From Bacteroidaceae bacterium (GTDB lineage Bacteria > Bacteroidota > Bacteroidia > Bacteroidales > Bacteroidaceae): 44,076 nt of DNA. The translations under genes and the position numbers were made by a program. The stretch lies in NCBI GenBank assembly GCA_024697945.1, contig JAILRU010000097.1:1-44076 (forward strand), read 5' to 3'. Positions 36,185-44,076 of the stretch are shown here, one piece after another (the first letter of the stretch is position 1; each line of letters starts with the position of its first letter). The notes under the pieces are model-generated. The model saw only the letters and a program-made list of their open reading frames with translations, made no database searches and was not told the DNA's origin.

Positions 36185-37150
36185 TCAAGAGTTTATAAGT
36201 TCATGAGTTTGCGAGTTAAAAAGTCTTGTAAAGCTGGTAGGGTGGGGTGTTTCGAACTGCATGGGTTCGCCTGTACGGGGATGGTAGAAATAGAGTCGGA
36301 AGGCATGAAGGGCCAAACGGTGCAGAGGATTCCATTCAAATTTGAATTTTGAATTTATATTTTTTGAATTTATGAGTCCGTATTTTTCGTCCCCTGCCAC
36401 AGGATAGCCCAAGTCCTTCATGTGGACACGAATCTGGTTTTTTCGTCCTGTTTCGAGTCGCATCTCGGCCAGCGTGAAACGACCGTTGGTGGCAATACGT
36501 CGATAGTGTGTGATAGCCTCCTTGCCGCCATTGTCGGTAGGGCTGCTGTAGGTGACATAGGCTTTGTTGTCTTTCAGCCATGAATGCACTGTGCCGCCTT
36601 CCTGCTTCATCTCACCACAGAGCACAGCCACATAACGGCGGTCATAGACGATATTGTGCCAGTCCTCCTCAAGCATCTTCCTTATCTCAAGGTTCTTGGC
36701 ATATAGCATGAGACCGCTTGTGTCTCTATCAAGACGATGGACGACGTGAGCTGTGCATTTAAAGTGGCGCTTACGGAAGTATTCGTCAAGGATGGTCTTG
36801 ACGCAATATTGTCCGGGAGCCGAGGCCATGCTGAGAATGCCTTCAGACTTCTCTATGACAATCAGGTCCTTGTCCTCATAAATGATTTTCACATATTTGT
36901 TCAGGAGTTCAGTACTACGTTTGTGACGACTTACGAAAACCGTCTGTCCAGGGCTGAGCATGAAGTCGAATTGTGTGACAAGTTTCCTGTCAACCATGAT
37001 GCCGTGCCCCTGCAACAAGTCCTTGACTCTGTTGCGACTGATGCCGCTCATCTCCCTCATAAGGAATTCCATAAGCGGCATGGGCTCCCTCACAGGTAGC
37101 TGGATGTATTTGTTTGCGGCGTATTGTTCACCTGTTAGGTTTCGTGCCAT
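36185..37150 (-). CDS. RluA-family RNA pseudouridine synthase
   Basis: The ATG at 37148-37150 (MARNLTGEQYAAN), preceded by GGGAAAG, gives 321 residues; the longer frame to 37231 reads the helicase gene out of frame. An S4-like N-terminal domain (~25-90) precedes the catalytic domain with 'HVVHRLDRDTSGLMLYAK', whose second aspartate is the catalytic one. Later motifs are 'ETGRKNQIRVHM' and 'HRLALHA'. Between 'GDEKYG' and 'NPLHRLALHA' there is an odd insert (LINSKNINSKFKFEW), and the C-terminal residues (LFNSQTHELINS) also come from simple AT repeats. It modifies uridines in rRNA or tRNA; which site is not decidable. Confidence 0.9.
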   Translation of the reverse strand: MARNLTGEQYAANKYIQLPVREPMPLMEFLMREMSGISRNRVKDLLQGHGIMVDRKLVTQFDFMLSPGQTVFVSRHKRSTELLNKYVKIIYEDKDLIVIEKSEGILSMASAPGQYCVKTILDEYFRKRHFKCTAHVVHRLDRDTSGLMLYAKNLEIRKMLEEDWHNIVYDRRYVAVLCGEMKQEGGTVHSWLKDNKAYVTYSSPTDNGGKEAITHYRRIATNGRFTLAEMRLETGRKNQIRVHMKDLGYPVAGDEKYGLINSKNINSKFKFEWNPLHRLALHAFRLYFYHPRTGEPMQFETPHPTSFTRLFNSQTHELINS

Positions 37151-38360
37151 TCTTTCCCTTTTTTTTGTTGTGGTAGTGTCTGAAGTTTCGTTTTTGTTTA
37201 GCTTTGGAGTGGTAGGCGGGTGTTTCGCCAAACTCCTCAGGCATCTGCTCTTTGTATATTTCCTTTCCCAGGAATCGTTCTATCTGGCGGAAGGAGTACA
37301 TATCCTTATCGTTGACGAGCGTTACAGCGCGACCACCACGACCTGCCCTGGCTGTTCGGCCAATCCTATGCACATAATCCTCCTCATCGTGAGGCACATC
37401 GAAGTTGATGACAATGGCAATATCATCGATGTCAATGCCCCTTGCTACAATGTCCGTGGCCACAAGGATGTCTATCTTCCCGCTACGGAAGAGGTACATC
37501 ACTTCATCACGCTCGGCCTGCGTCAAATCACTGTGCATTGCCCGCGCATTATATCCTGCTCGGATGATGCTGATGGCAAGCTCTTTCGTCTTCTTCTTTG
37601 AACCTACAAAGATAATAACACGATGGGGAGCTTCCTGTTCGAACATATATTTGACGACAAGTAGCTTCTGCGGCTCATAGCATAGATAGGCGCTTTGGCG
37701 GATGTTGTCGGCAGGTTTGCTGACTGCAAGTTTTACTTCAACTGGATTTTTTAAGATGCTGTGTGCCAAGCTTAAAATATCACCAGGCATTGTGGCGCTG
37801 AACATGATAGTTTGATGCTCTTTCGGTAATGCCTTCGCTATGAGAAGAATGTCGTCACAGAAGCCCATATCAAGCATGCGGTCTGCTTCGTCGAGGATAA
37901 AAAAGGCGACGTGACTAAGGTCTATATTTCCGAGGCTGAGGTGGCTGATGAGCCGTCCTGGTGTGGCAATAACAACATCAGCACCGCTTTGCATAGCGCG
38001 TTTCTCCTGCTCGTAGCGAATACCGTCGTTACCACCATAGACAGCTACGCTGCTGATGTCTTTCAGATAGTAAGCAAAGCCTTGCATGGCGCTGTCAATC
38101 TGCTGGGCGAGTTCTCGCGTGGGGGACATAATGACACAGTTGATAGCATCCTTGGGATAACCGCCGTCAGCCAACAGGCTCAATATAGGCAGCAGATATG
38201 CAGCTGTCTTGCCCGTACCCGTTTGTGCTACGCCCATTACATCGCGACCTTCCAGAATCGGTGGAATAGCGTGCTCTTGAATGGGAGTCGTATCGGTGAA
38301 GTTCATGTCATCAAGCGCATCGAGGACATAATCATTGAGGTCTAAATCGTAGAAGTCCAT
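37128..38360 (-). CDS. DEAD-box RNA helicase
   Basis: The ATG at 38358-38360 (MDFYDLDLNDYVLDALDDMN) lies one base after the lptG-like stop; the frame extends further upstream only as a shadow of that gene. The 410-residue protein carries motif Q ('TDTTPIQEHAIP'), Walker A AQTGTGKT, PTRELAQQ, TPGRL, DEAD in 'ILDEADRMLDMGF', SAT in 'MFSATMPG', 'ATDIVARGIDI' and 'HRIGRTARAGRGG'. A short basic tail rich in Lys/Asn/His likely binds RNA. It resembles the RhlE/CsdA group acting in ribosome assembly or mRNA turnover. It overlaps the RluA-type gene by 23 bp. Confidence 0.95.
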   Translation of the reverse strand: MDFYDLDLNDYVLDALDDMNFTDTTPIQEHAIPPILEGRDVMGVAQTGTGKTAAYLLPILSLLADGGYPKDAINCVIMSPTRELAQQIDSAMQGFAYYLKDISSVAVYGGNDGIRYEQEKRAMQSGADVVIATPGRLISHLSLGNIDLSHVAFFILDEADRMLDMGFCDDILLIAKALPKEHQTIMFSATMPGDILSLAHSILKNPVEVKLAVSKPADNIRQSAYLCYEPQKLLVVKYMFEQEAPHRVIIFVGSKKKTKELAISIIRAGYNARAMHSDLTQAERDEVMYLFRSGKIDILVATDIVARGIDIDDIAIVINFDVPHDEEDYVHRIGRTARAGRGGRAVTLVNDKDMYSFRQIERFLGKEIYKEQMPEEFGETPAYHSKAKQKRNFRHYHNKKKGKNGTKPNR

Positions 38361-38361
38361 G

Positions 38362-39465
38362 TTATCTCGGAGCTTTTCTGTATAGATAGATTGCAATAAG
38401 TGTGTATAGTATGTTGGGCATCCATGCTGCGAGGGCAGGGTGCATGCCGGCATTGGTCGAGAAGGTCGCAGAGACGCCTTGCAGCAGAATGTATGTGGCA
38501 CTTAGGGCGATACCTATGCCAAGTGAGAGACCCATACCGCCTTTACGTTTTCGCGAAGATAGTGACATTCCGATGGAGGAGAGAATGAAGGCGGCAAATG
38601 GTGAGGCATAGCGCTTATAGTACTCTACTTCGAAGATGCTCAAGTTACCGCTGCCGCGGTTGCGCTGTTTTACGATGTATTCTTTCAGTCCGCTATTGGT
38701 CATCGTCTCTTGCTGATTGCGGATGAAAAGGAAGTCCTGCGGTTCCATACGTATGACGGAATCCACCTGGTCGTGATACGTTATCTTTTCCTTCATTCCT
38801 CGCAATTCACGCACGGTGACGTTCCTTAGGTGCCATTGGTAGCGTACATCACTCAGGGTGTCATAGACTGCGGTGGTAGCTGAAAGATGGGAGACAAGCT
38901 TCTTGTTTTCGAACTTGTCGAGCGAAAAGTGAATGCCCGTCTTACTCACACCGTCAAAATGTTCCATATAGGCAATGACACCCGGCTCGACCTGCAACTG
39001 TACCTTGTCGGCATAGGTTGGGTTCTTAGTGCGCTTCTTGTATGTGTTCTCGAAAGCGAGACGCTTGATGCTGCTTCGTGGAATGACTTCTGCACCAAGG
39101 TAGAAGGTCAATGCGGCAATGATGGCAGAGCTTATCATATAGGGACAAAGCAGTCGTCGGTAGCTGATGCCCGCACTTATCATCGCAATGATTTCGCTGC
39201 CTTCGGCCATCTTCGAGGTGAAGAAGATTACGCTGATGAAGACGAACAAGGCGCTGAAAAGGTTAGCGTAGTAGGGGATGAAGTTCAAGTAGTACTGCAT
39301 GATGATAGCTCGCCAAGGCGCATTCGACTCGGTGAAACGGTCGATATTCTCATTGAAATCAAACACTACACCAATGCTGATAATCAGCACAATGGAGAAG
39401 AAGTAAGTTCCGAGGAACTTAGCTATGATGTAGCGATCGATTCGTTTGAGAAAAGGTATCTTCAT
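38362..39465 (-). CDS. LptF/LptG family lipopolysaccharide export permease
   Basis: The ATG at 39463-39465 (MKIPFLKRIDRYIIAKFLGT) overlaps the tgt stop as TAATG. The 367-residue protein has the YjgP/YjgQ architecture: membrane segments near 15-35, 55-80 and 100-125, a periplasmic beta domain (~135-265), then three more segments, with 'FAAFILSSIGMSLSSRKRKG' in the C-terminal half. LptF/G with LptB pull lipopolysaccharide from the inner membrane toward LptC-LptA. Which of the two subunits it is cannot be settled by eye. Confidence 0.9.
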   Translation of the reverse strand: MKIPFLKRIDRYIIAKFLGTYFFSIVLIISIGVVFDFNENIDRFTESNAPWRAIIMQYYLNFIPYYANLFSALFVFISVIFFTSKMAEGSEIIAMISAGISYRRLLCPYMISSAIIAALTFYLGAEVIPRSSIKRLAFENTYKKRTKNPTYADKVQLQVEPGVIAYMEHFDGVSKTGIHFSLDKFENKKLVSHLSATTAVYDTLSDVRYQWHLRNVTVRELRGMKEKITYHDQVDSVIRMEPQDFLFIRNQQETMTNSGLKEYIVKQRNRGSGNLSIFEVEYYKRYASPFAAFILSSIGMSLSSRKRKGGMGLSLGIGIALSATYILLQGVSATFSTNAGMHPALAAWMPNILYTLIAIYLYRKAPR

Positions 39466-40595
39466 TACAGTCTCTGTGTCACTTGTTTGAGCATTCCGAC
39501 CTTCCAAGTCGAGAAATCACCGGCGAGGATGTGCTTGCGTGCTTCACCTACGAGCCAAAGGTAGAAGGCGAGGTTGTGTATGCTGCCTATCTGCAGGGCA
39601 AGCAGTTCCTGTGCCTTGTATAGATGGTGCAGGTAAGCGCGGCTATAGAATGTATCCACCCAGGCTGTTCCTGTGGGGTCGATAGGGGAGAAGTCGTCCT
39701 CCCATTTCTTGTTGCGCATGTTCATGATGCCCTGACTGGTGAAGAGCATGGCATTGCGCCCGTTGCGGGTAGGCATCACGCAGTCGAACATGTCCACGCC
39801 TCGCTCTATTGCCTCAAGCAAATTGGCAGGCGTACCAACTCCCATCAGGTATCGGGGCTTGTCCTTGGGCAGAATGGCATTGACTACTTCAATCATCTCG
39901 TACATGACCTCGGTAGGTTCGCCCACAGCCAAGCCGCCTATTGCATTGCCGTCGGCACCTTTTGAAGCGACGAATTCAGCACTCTGTTCGCGGAGGTCGC
40001 GATAGGTACAGCCCTGAACGATGGGGAAGAGGCTCTGGCTGTAACCATAGAGGGGCTCTGTCTCTTCCAATCGCTTGATGCAGCGGTCCAGCCAGCGATG
40101 GGTGAGTCCGAGGCTCTTCTTGGCGTAGTTGTAGTCGCTGGTGCCTGGAGGGCATTCGTCGAGAGCCATGATGATGTCGGCACCAATGCTGCGTTCAATG
40201 TCCATCACCTTTTCAGGGGTAAAGGTATGCCTGCTGCCGTCGATGTGACTTTGGAAGGTGCATCCCTCCTCCGTCAGTTTACGGATGCCTGCAAGCGAGA
40301 ACACCTGAAAGCCTCCGCTGTCAGTCAGGATAGGTCTGTCCCATCCGTTGAAGCGGTGAAGGCCTCCTGCCTTCTCCAGAATCTCGGTGCCAGGACGAAG
40401 ATAGAGATGATAGGTGTTGCCGAGGATAATCTGTGCCCTGACTTCATTATGAAGGTCGCGGTCAGTAATCCCTTTCACGCTCCCCACAGTTCCTACAGGC
40501 ATGAAGATAGGCGTCTCTATCTGTCCGTGGTCGGTTGTAATAAGTCCGGCACGGGCATTGGAACAAAGGTCTGTCTGTAGTATCTGGAAAGTCAT
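39465..40595 (-). CDS. tgt: tRNA-guanine transglycosylase (queuine/preQ1), without canonical zinc cysteines
   Basis: Tgt exchanges guanine 34 of certain tRNAs for the queuosine precursor. The 376 residues include the substrate-binding 'LTDSGGFQVFSL' (D92), 'ALDECPPGTSDYNYAKKSLG' and the nucleophile D271 in 'DMFDCVMPTRNGRNA'. In the C-terminal part, where most bacterial enzymes have CxCxxC, this protein reads 'DPTGTAWVDTFYSRAYLHHL', so all three cysteines are missing. The usual fourth ligand, a histidine, is kept in 'SIHNLAFY' (H340). The rest is intact, suggesting a zinc-independent variant. Its ATG overlaps the lon stop (ATGA). Confidence 0.95.
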   Translation of the reverse strand: MTFQILQTDLCSNARAGLITTDHGQIETPIFMPVGTVGSVKGITDRDLHNEVRAQIILGNTYHLYLRPGTEILEKAGGLHRFNGWDRPILTDSGGFQVFSLAGIRKLTEEGCTFQSHIDGSRHTFTPEKVMDIERSIGADIIMALDECPPGTSDYNYAKKSLGLTHRWLDRCIKRLEETEPLYGYSQSLFPIVQGCTYRDLREQSAEFVASKGADGNAIGGLAVGEPTEVMYEMIEVVNAILPKDKPRYLMGVGTPANLLEAIERGVDMFDCVMPTRNGRNAMLFTSQGIMNMRNKKWEDDFSPIDPTGTAWVDTFYSRAYLHHLYKAQELLALQIGSIHNLAFYLWLVGEARKHILAGDFSTWKVGMLKQVTQRL

Positions 40596-43060
40596 TTCTC
40601 TTTTTCTTTCTCTTCGTCGAATGTGAATGTGATGGGGTTGGCGACCTTCTCTTTGAGCAGGGCGAAGTCAAGCACATCCTGTATGTCTGATGCATAGTGG
40701 AAAGTAAGGCCTTTGAGGTACTCCGACGGGATTTCCTCGATGTCCTTCTTGTTCTCCTTGCAAAGGATGATGTCCTTGATACCGGCACGCTTGGCTGCGA
40801 GTATCTTCTCGCGGATGCCGCCTACGGGCAACACTTTGCCGCGAAGTGTTATCTCGCCTGTCATGGCCAGTCCTGCACGGACTTTCCGCTGGGTCAGGGC
40901 AGAGGCAATGCTCGTGGCCATCGTGATACCCGCACTTGGTCCGTCCTTGGGCACAGCGCCTTCAGGAACGTGTACATGCAGATTGTAGTTCTCGAAGATA
41001 CGGCTGTCGATGTCAAGTCTTTCAACATGAGCGCGGATGTATTCGAGGGCGAGCAGGGCACTTTCCTTCATGATGTCGCCCAGATTGCCGGTCAGGGTGA
41101 GTTTGCTGCCTTTGCCTTTGCTCAGGCTTGTCTCGATGAAGAGTATTTCTCCGCCTACACTTGTCCAGGCGAGGCCTGTCACAACACCGGCATAGTCGTT
41201 GCCTTGATAGGTGTCTCGGCTGAAGATGGGCTTGCCTAACAGTACCTCTGCCTCTTCCTTCGATATGGTGTGGTCTTCATTCATCTCTCCCTTTGCCACA
41301 CGTAGGGCAACACGTCGGAAGAGCTTGTCGATTTGCTTCTCCAGACCACGCACGCCACTTTCGCGTGTATAGCGTTCAATGATGAATTCCAGAGCCGGCT
41401 TCGCTACCTTCAGGGCGGTATGCTCCTTCAGTCCGTTCTTCTCGCGGTTCTTGGGAACAAGGTGGCGCTTGGCTATCTCAATCTTCTCCTCTGTGATGTA
41501 GCCGTCAACCTCAATGAGTTCCATGCGGTCGAGTAGGGGACGGGGGATGGTGCCTGTGTCGTTGGCTGTCGCAATGAACATCACCTTGCTGAGGTCGTAG
41601 TCCAGGTCAACATAGTTGTCGTGGAAGGTAACGTTCTGCTCAGGGTCAAGTACTTCGAGGAGAGCTGACGACGGGTCTCCGTGAACGGAACCAAGCGTGA
41701 GCTTGTCTATCTCGTCAAGGATGAAGACGGGATTCGAGCTGCCAGCCCTTTGCATTCCCTGAATGATACGTCCGGGCATTGCTCCGATATAAGTGCGACG
41801 GTGACCGCGAATCTCGCTCTCATCGTGCACACCGCCCAGACTGACACGGACGTACTTGCGGCCAAGGGCTTCTGCAATGCTCTTGCCGAGGCTTGTCTTG
41901 CCGACTCCCGGAGGTCCGTACAGACAGATGATGGGACTTTGACGGTCTTTGCGCATCTTCAGTACAGCCAGGTGCTCAAGAATGCGTTCCTTAACCTTCT
42001 CCATTCCGTAGTGGTCGCGATTCAACTTTTTCTCTGCCATTGCGATGTTTGTGTTGTCGCGAGTACATTCGTTCCAGGGCAGACCTACAACAGTCTGGAG
42101 GTACTGAAGTTGCACGTTGTAGTCGGGCGACTGGATATTGATGCGGTTCAGTTTTGCCAACTCTTTGTCGAAAGTCTCTGCCGTCTGCTTGCTCCAATGC
42201 TTGCTTGTGGCTTTACTCTTCAGGTTGTTGACGTCCTCCTGACGGACACTCGACTCGTCCTTGTCTCCCAACTCACTCTGAATATTCTGAACCTGCTGAC
42301 GGAGGAAGTATTCACGCTGTTGCTGGTCGAGGTCGCTCCGTGTCTTGTTTTCAATCTTCCGCTTCAGCTGCATCAACTCTATAATGTTGTTGGCAAACTG
42401 AATGGCTTGTTGCAGTCGAACCAACTCGGAAGGGCAGGAGAGGAGCTCGTACTTCTGCTCAATAGTGAGTGGCAGATAACTGCATATCGTGTTGAGCATG
42501 AAGGTGGTTGGCTCCATGTTGGTGATGTATTGCGTTAGCTCATCTGGATAGTCGTCCAGGACATTCATCAGTTTGGATGTACGTTCCTTGAGGATAGCCA
42601 GCATGGTCTTGTACTCAGGCAGTTCCATACGTCCGGGAATCTGGTCGGTCATTGTGACGATGGTTCCCTCATAGGCACCGTTCACCATGCGGAGTTCTTC
42701 TATCTGCACGCGGTTGAATGCCTGAAACAGGGCATTGAAAGTGCCGTCGGGCATCTTCATGGAATGAACGAGCTTGGCAACGACACCGATAGGATAGAGG
42801 TCCTCTGTCTGCGGGTTGTCCACATCGGGAGTCTTCTGCGTGAGCAATGCCACCATTCCGTCGGTGCGTTCCAACTTGTGCAGCGTCTTCAGACTATGCT
42901 TGCGTCCGATGGTGATAGGGGAAACGGTACCCGGGAAGAAGATGTTGTCGCGAAGTGTGATGATAGGCATTTCGCCTCCATAACTTGCATGCATCAGCTT
43001 TTCGGTTTCACCCGATACTTCAGCCACGAATGAAAAGGTTTTCTTATTGTTCTCAAACAT
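40592..43060 (-). CDS. lon: ATP-dependent protease La
   Basis: Lon degrades misfolded and regulatory proteins in the cytosol. The 822 residues include the N-terminal substrate domain ('[20 protein letters not shown]'), a coiled-coil region (~190-280), the AAA+ module with Walker [10 protein letters not shown] and Walker B '[10 protein letters not shown]', and the protease domain with the catalytic serine near 707 ([12 protein letters not shown]) and lysine in '[14 protein letters not shown]'. A charged tail (FDEEKEKEK) ends the protein. It heads a nearly gapless run with tgt, the lptG-like gene, the helicase and the RluA-type gene. Confidence 0.98.
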   Translation of the reverse strand: MFENNKKTFSFVAEVSGETEKLMHASYGGEMPIITLRDNIFFPGTVSPITIGRKHSLKTLHKLERTDGMVALLTQKTPDVDNPQTEDLYPIGVVAKLVHSMKMPDGTFNALFQAFNRVQIEELRMVNGAYEGTIVTMTDQIPGRMELPEYKTMLAILKERTSKLMNVLDDYPDELTQYITNMEPTTFMLNTICSYLPLTIEQKYELLSCPSELVRLQQAIQFANNIIELMQLKRKIENKTRSDLDQQQREYFLRQQVQNIQSELGDKDESSVRQEDVNNLKSKATSKHWSKQTAETFDKELAKLNRINIQSPDYNVQLQYLQTVVGLPWNECTRDNTNIAMAEKKLNRDHYGMEKVKERILEHLAVLKMRKDRQSPIICLYGPPGVGKTSLGKSIAEALGRKYVRVSLGGVHDESEIRGHRRTYIGAMPGRIIQGMQRAGSSNPVFILDEIDKLTLGSVHGDPSSALLEVLDPEQNVTFHDNYVDLDYDLSKVMFIATANDTGTIPRPLLDRMELIEVDGYITEEKIEIAKRHLVPKNREKNGLKEHTALKVAKPALEFIIERYTRESGVRGLEKQIDKLFRRVALRVAKGEMNEDHTISKEEAEVLLGKPIFSRDTYQGNDYAGVVTGLAWTSVGGEILFIETSLSKGKGSKLTLTGNLGDIMKESALLALEYIRAHVERLDIDSRIFENYNLHVHVPEGAVPKDGPSAGITMATSIASALTQRKVRAGLAMTGEITLRGKVLPVGGIREKILAAKRAGIKDIILCKENKKDIEEIPSEYLKGLTFHYASDIQDVLDFALLKEKVANPITFTFDEEKEKEK

Positions 43061-43148
43061 CTATGTGATATACGGTTTTGTGATTTACGGTTTAGTATTT
43101 TAACTTGAGCTATGTACTATGAATCATGAACTCACATACAAAGCGCGG

Positions 43149-43156
43149 CAAAATTA
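43149..43156 (-). promoter_or_regulatory. Possible -7 box of the lon run
   Basis: TAATTTTG on the minus strand fits TAnnTTTG and lies 89 bp before the lon start codon. The -33 position does not fit well, and the leader holds a near-repeat (GTGATATACGGTTTT / GTGATTTACGGTTTA). Confidence 0.35.
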
Positions 43157-43200
43157 CAAAAAAAAAGCCAAACTTCGTACGCGCATATAATTAAATAATG

Positions 43201-43208
43201 TAAATTTG
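43201..43208 (+). promoter_or_regulatory. -7 box of the TrmN6-type gene
   Basis: TAAATTTG, 20 bp before the start codon, fits TAnnTTTG; no exact -33 TTTG is present. Confidence 0.45.
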
Positions 43209-43228
43209 CAGAAAAATGTAGAAAGGAA

Positions 43229-43930
43229 ATGCCTACAGACGTATTCCGTTTCAAACAATTTAGCATCTGTCACGACCGTTGTGCCATGAAGGTGGGAACA
43301 GATGGTGTGCTTTTAGGTGCCTGGGGCTGTGTTGAAGGGAAACACATTTTGGATGTCGGAACAGGCTCTGGACTGATTGCTTTGATGGCTGCACAACGTA
43401 ACCGCGACGCAATGGTTCTTGGCATCGACATCGATAAACAGGCAGTCCTACAGGCACAGGAGAATGTTGCAGCAAGTCCTTTCGCCGACAGCGTATCTTG
43501 TACGTTGCAAGATGTTGCATCCTTTGTTCCAGAGATACTATATGATGCTATTCTTTGCAATCCGCCATTCTTTACGGAAGACACATTACCGGACGATGCC
43601 GGACGCGCTATGGCTCGCAACAGCAAAAGCCTGCCATTTCCTTTGCTTATAAAGAAGGTTTCCTCGATGCTGAATGACAACGGCAAGTTCTCGGTCATCA
43701 TTCCTGTCAGCCACATGCAAGAATTCGTTGGTCTGTGTCTTACGGAAGGATTGTATCTGAATCGTCGTTGCATCGTACGTACCAAAGCCAACAAACCACC
43801 AAGACGTGTGCTTTTGACTTTCTGTCCAAACAATGTTCAAAACGTCCAGCATCAAGAGCTTTGTCTTGTTGCAGATGACGGAAGTCGAAGTATGGTTTAT
43901 CAGAAATTGACTGAAGCGTTCTATCTTTAA
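43229..43930 (+). CDS. tRNA1(Val) (adenine-37-N6) methyltransferase, TrmN6-type
   Basis: The 233-residue enzyme is a class I SAM methyltransferase with the SAM loop 'LDVGTGSGLIALMAAQR', the acidic 'GIDIDKQAV' and the N6-adenine motif NPPF in 'ILCNPPFFTEDT'. The N-terminal 'FRFKQFSICHDRCAMKVGTD' block is typical of the YfiC/TrmN6 family, which methylates A37 of valine tRNA in E. coli. It is single, divergent from lon, and ends 146 bp before the window edge. The trailing bases to 44031 hold no other gene; 43937-43952 form only a weak hairpin. Confidence 0.9.
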   Translation: MPTDVFRFKQFSICHDRCAMKVGTDGVLLGAWGCVEGKHILDVGTGSGLIALMAAQRNRDAMVLGIDIDKQAVLQAQENVAASPFADSVSCTLQDVASFVPEILYDAILCNPPFFTEDTLPDDAGRAMARNSKSLPFPLLIKKVSSMLNDNGKFSVIIPVSHMQEFVGLCLTEGLYLNRRCIVRTKANKPPRRVLLTFCPNNVQNVQHQELCLVADDGSRSMVYQKLTEAFYL

Positions 43931-44031
43931 AGTTATAATGGACATTATGTTTATTATTGGTTATACTTTATCCCTCTTTTAGCCCACTTTTGAACGCAAA
44001 ATAAAATTTTTAGAAAAAATCTTGCGCAAAA

Positions 44032-44063
44032 TTTGCTTAGAGTAAATAAATAGTGTACCTTTG
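44032..44063 (+). promoter_or_regulatory. Promoter of a gene beyond the window
   Basis: TTTG at 44032-44035, a 20-bp spacer and TACCTTTG at 44056-44063 match the Bacteroidetes promoter fully. The transcript would start near the end of the window, so the gene it serves is not visible. Confidence 0.7.
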
Positions 44064-44076
44064 CATCACTTTTTCG

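Noticed and set aside
41681..42538. A 285-codon plus-strand frame opposite lon
   Set aside because: Lies wholly within lon and shows only a Leu/Val-rich shadow translation.
43938..43982. A 14-codon ORF after the TrmN6-type gene
   Set aside because: Too short, hydrophobic by AT composition, and with no start signal or terminator of its own.

Overview
This is a 44 kb chromosomal stretch from a Bacteroidetes bacterium, most likely Prevotellaceae (Prevotella/Segatella/Xylanibacter type). The evidence is the TAnnTTTG -7 promoter boxes (some with an upstream TTTG), secreted proteins ending in a Prevotella-style '[17 protein letters not shown]' sorting tail, a DUF4923 lipoprotein, SDR-type mannonate oxidoreductase chemistry, and generally weak ribosome binding sites. 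No rRNA, tRNA, insertion sequence, phage or CRISPR array was seen. The family assignments rest on motifs read by eye, without database searches.

Layout. 1-0.64 kb: the 3' end of a protein with a Gly/Ser linker and a chitobiase-type C-terminal domain. 0.65-0.9 kb: a tandem array of hairpin terminators between convergent genes. 0.9-5.6 kb (minus): truA and two translationally coupled secreted endonuclease I paralogues. 5.7-14.3 kb (minus): a run reading exuT-like transporter, uxuA, SDR mannonate oxidoreductase, uxaC, a TlpA-like thioredoxin lipoprotein, tldD and tldE. The first four genes take glucuronate to 2-keto-3-deoxygluconate; the last three are packed behind them with overlaps. 14.5-15.9 kb (plus): a Tat-exported metallophosphoesterase. 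16-20.6 kb (minus): a 1441-residue secreted mosaic protein followed by a 52-codon small ORF. 20.8-21.8 kb (minus): asd.

21.9-22.27 kb is a gene-free AT-rich region with A-tracts repeating about every 21-22 bp, ending in a good promoter. It drives a 1419-codon reading frame that joins a Kef/CPA2-type cation:proton antiporter in frame to a complete subtilisin-like protease with its own signal sequence and sorting tail; lolD overlaps its end. 27.2-43.1 kb (minus) is a nearly continuous gene run: lon, tgt, lptG-like, a DEAD-box helicase, an RluA-family synthase, a DUF4923 lipoprotein, metA, a U32 peptidase, a zinc-ribbon membrane protein, a GH76 alpha-mannanase with many binding modules, and an SDR. 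43.2-43.9 kb (plus): a TrmN6-type methyltransferase, then a promoter for a gene beyond the window.

The most notable points are the antiporter-protease fusion frame, the phased A-tract array before it, the small ORF, a tRNA-guanine transglycosylase lacking its zinc cysteines, and short AT-rich simple repeats that sit in gene junctions and are translated inside proteins (sorting-tail linkers, a signal peptide, a loop in the RluA-type enzyme).
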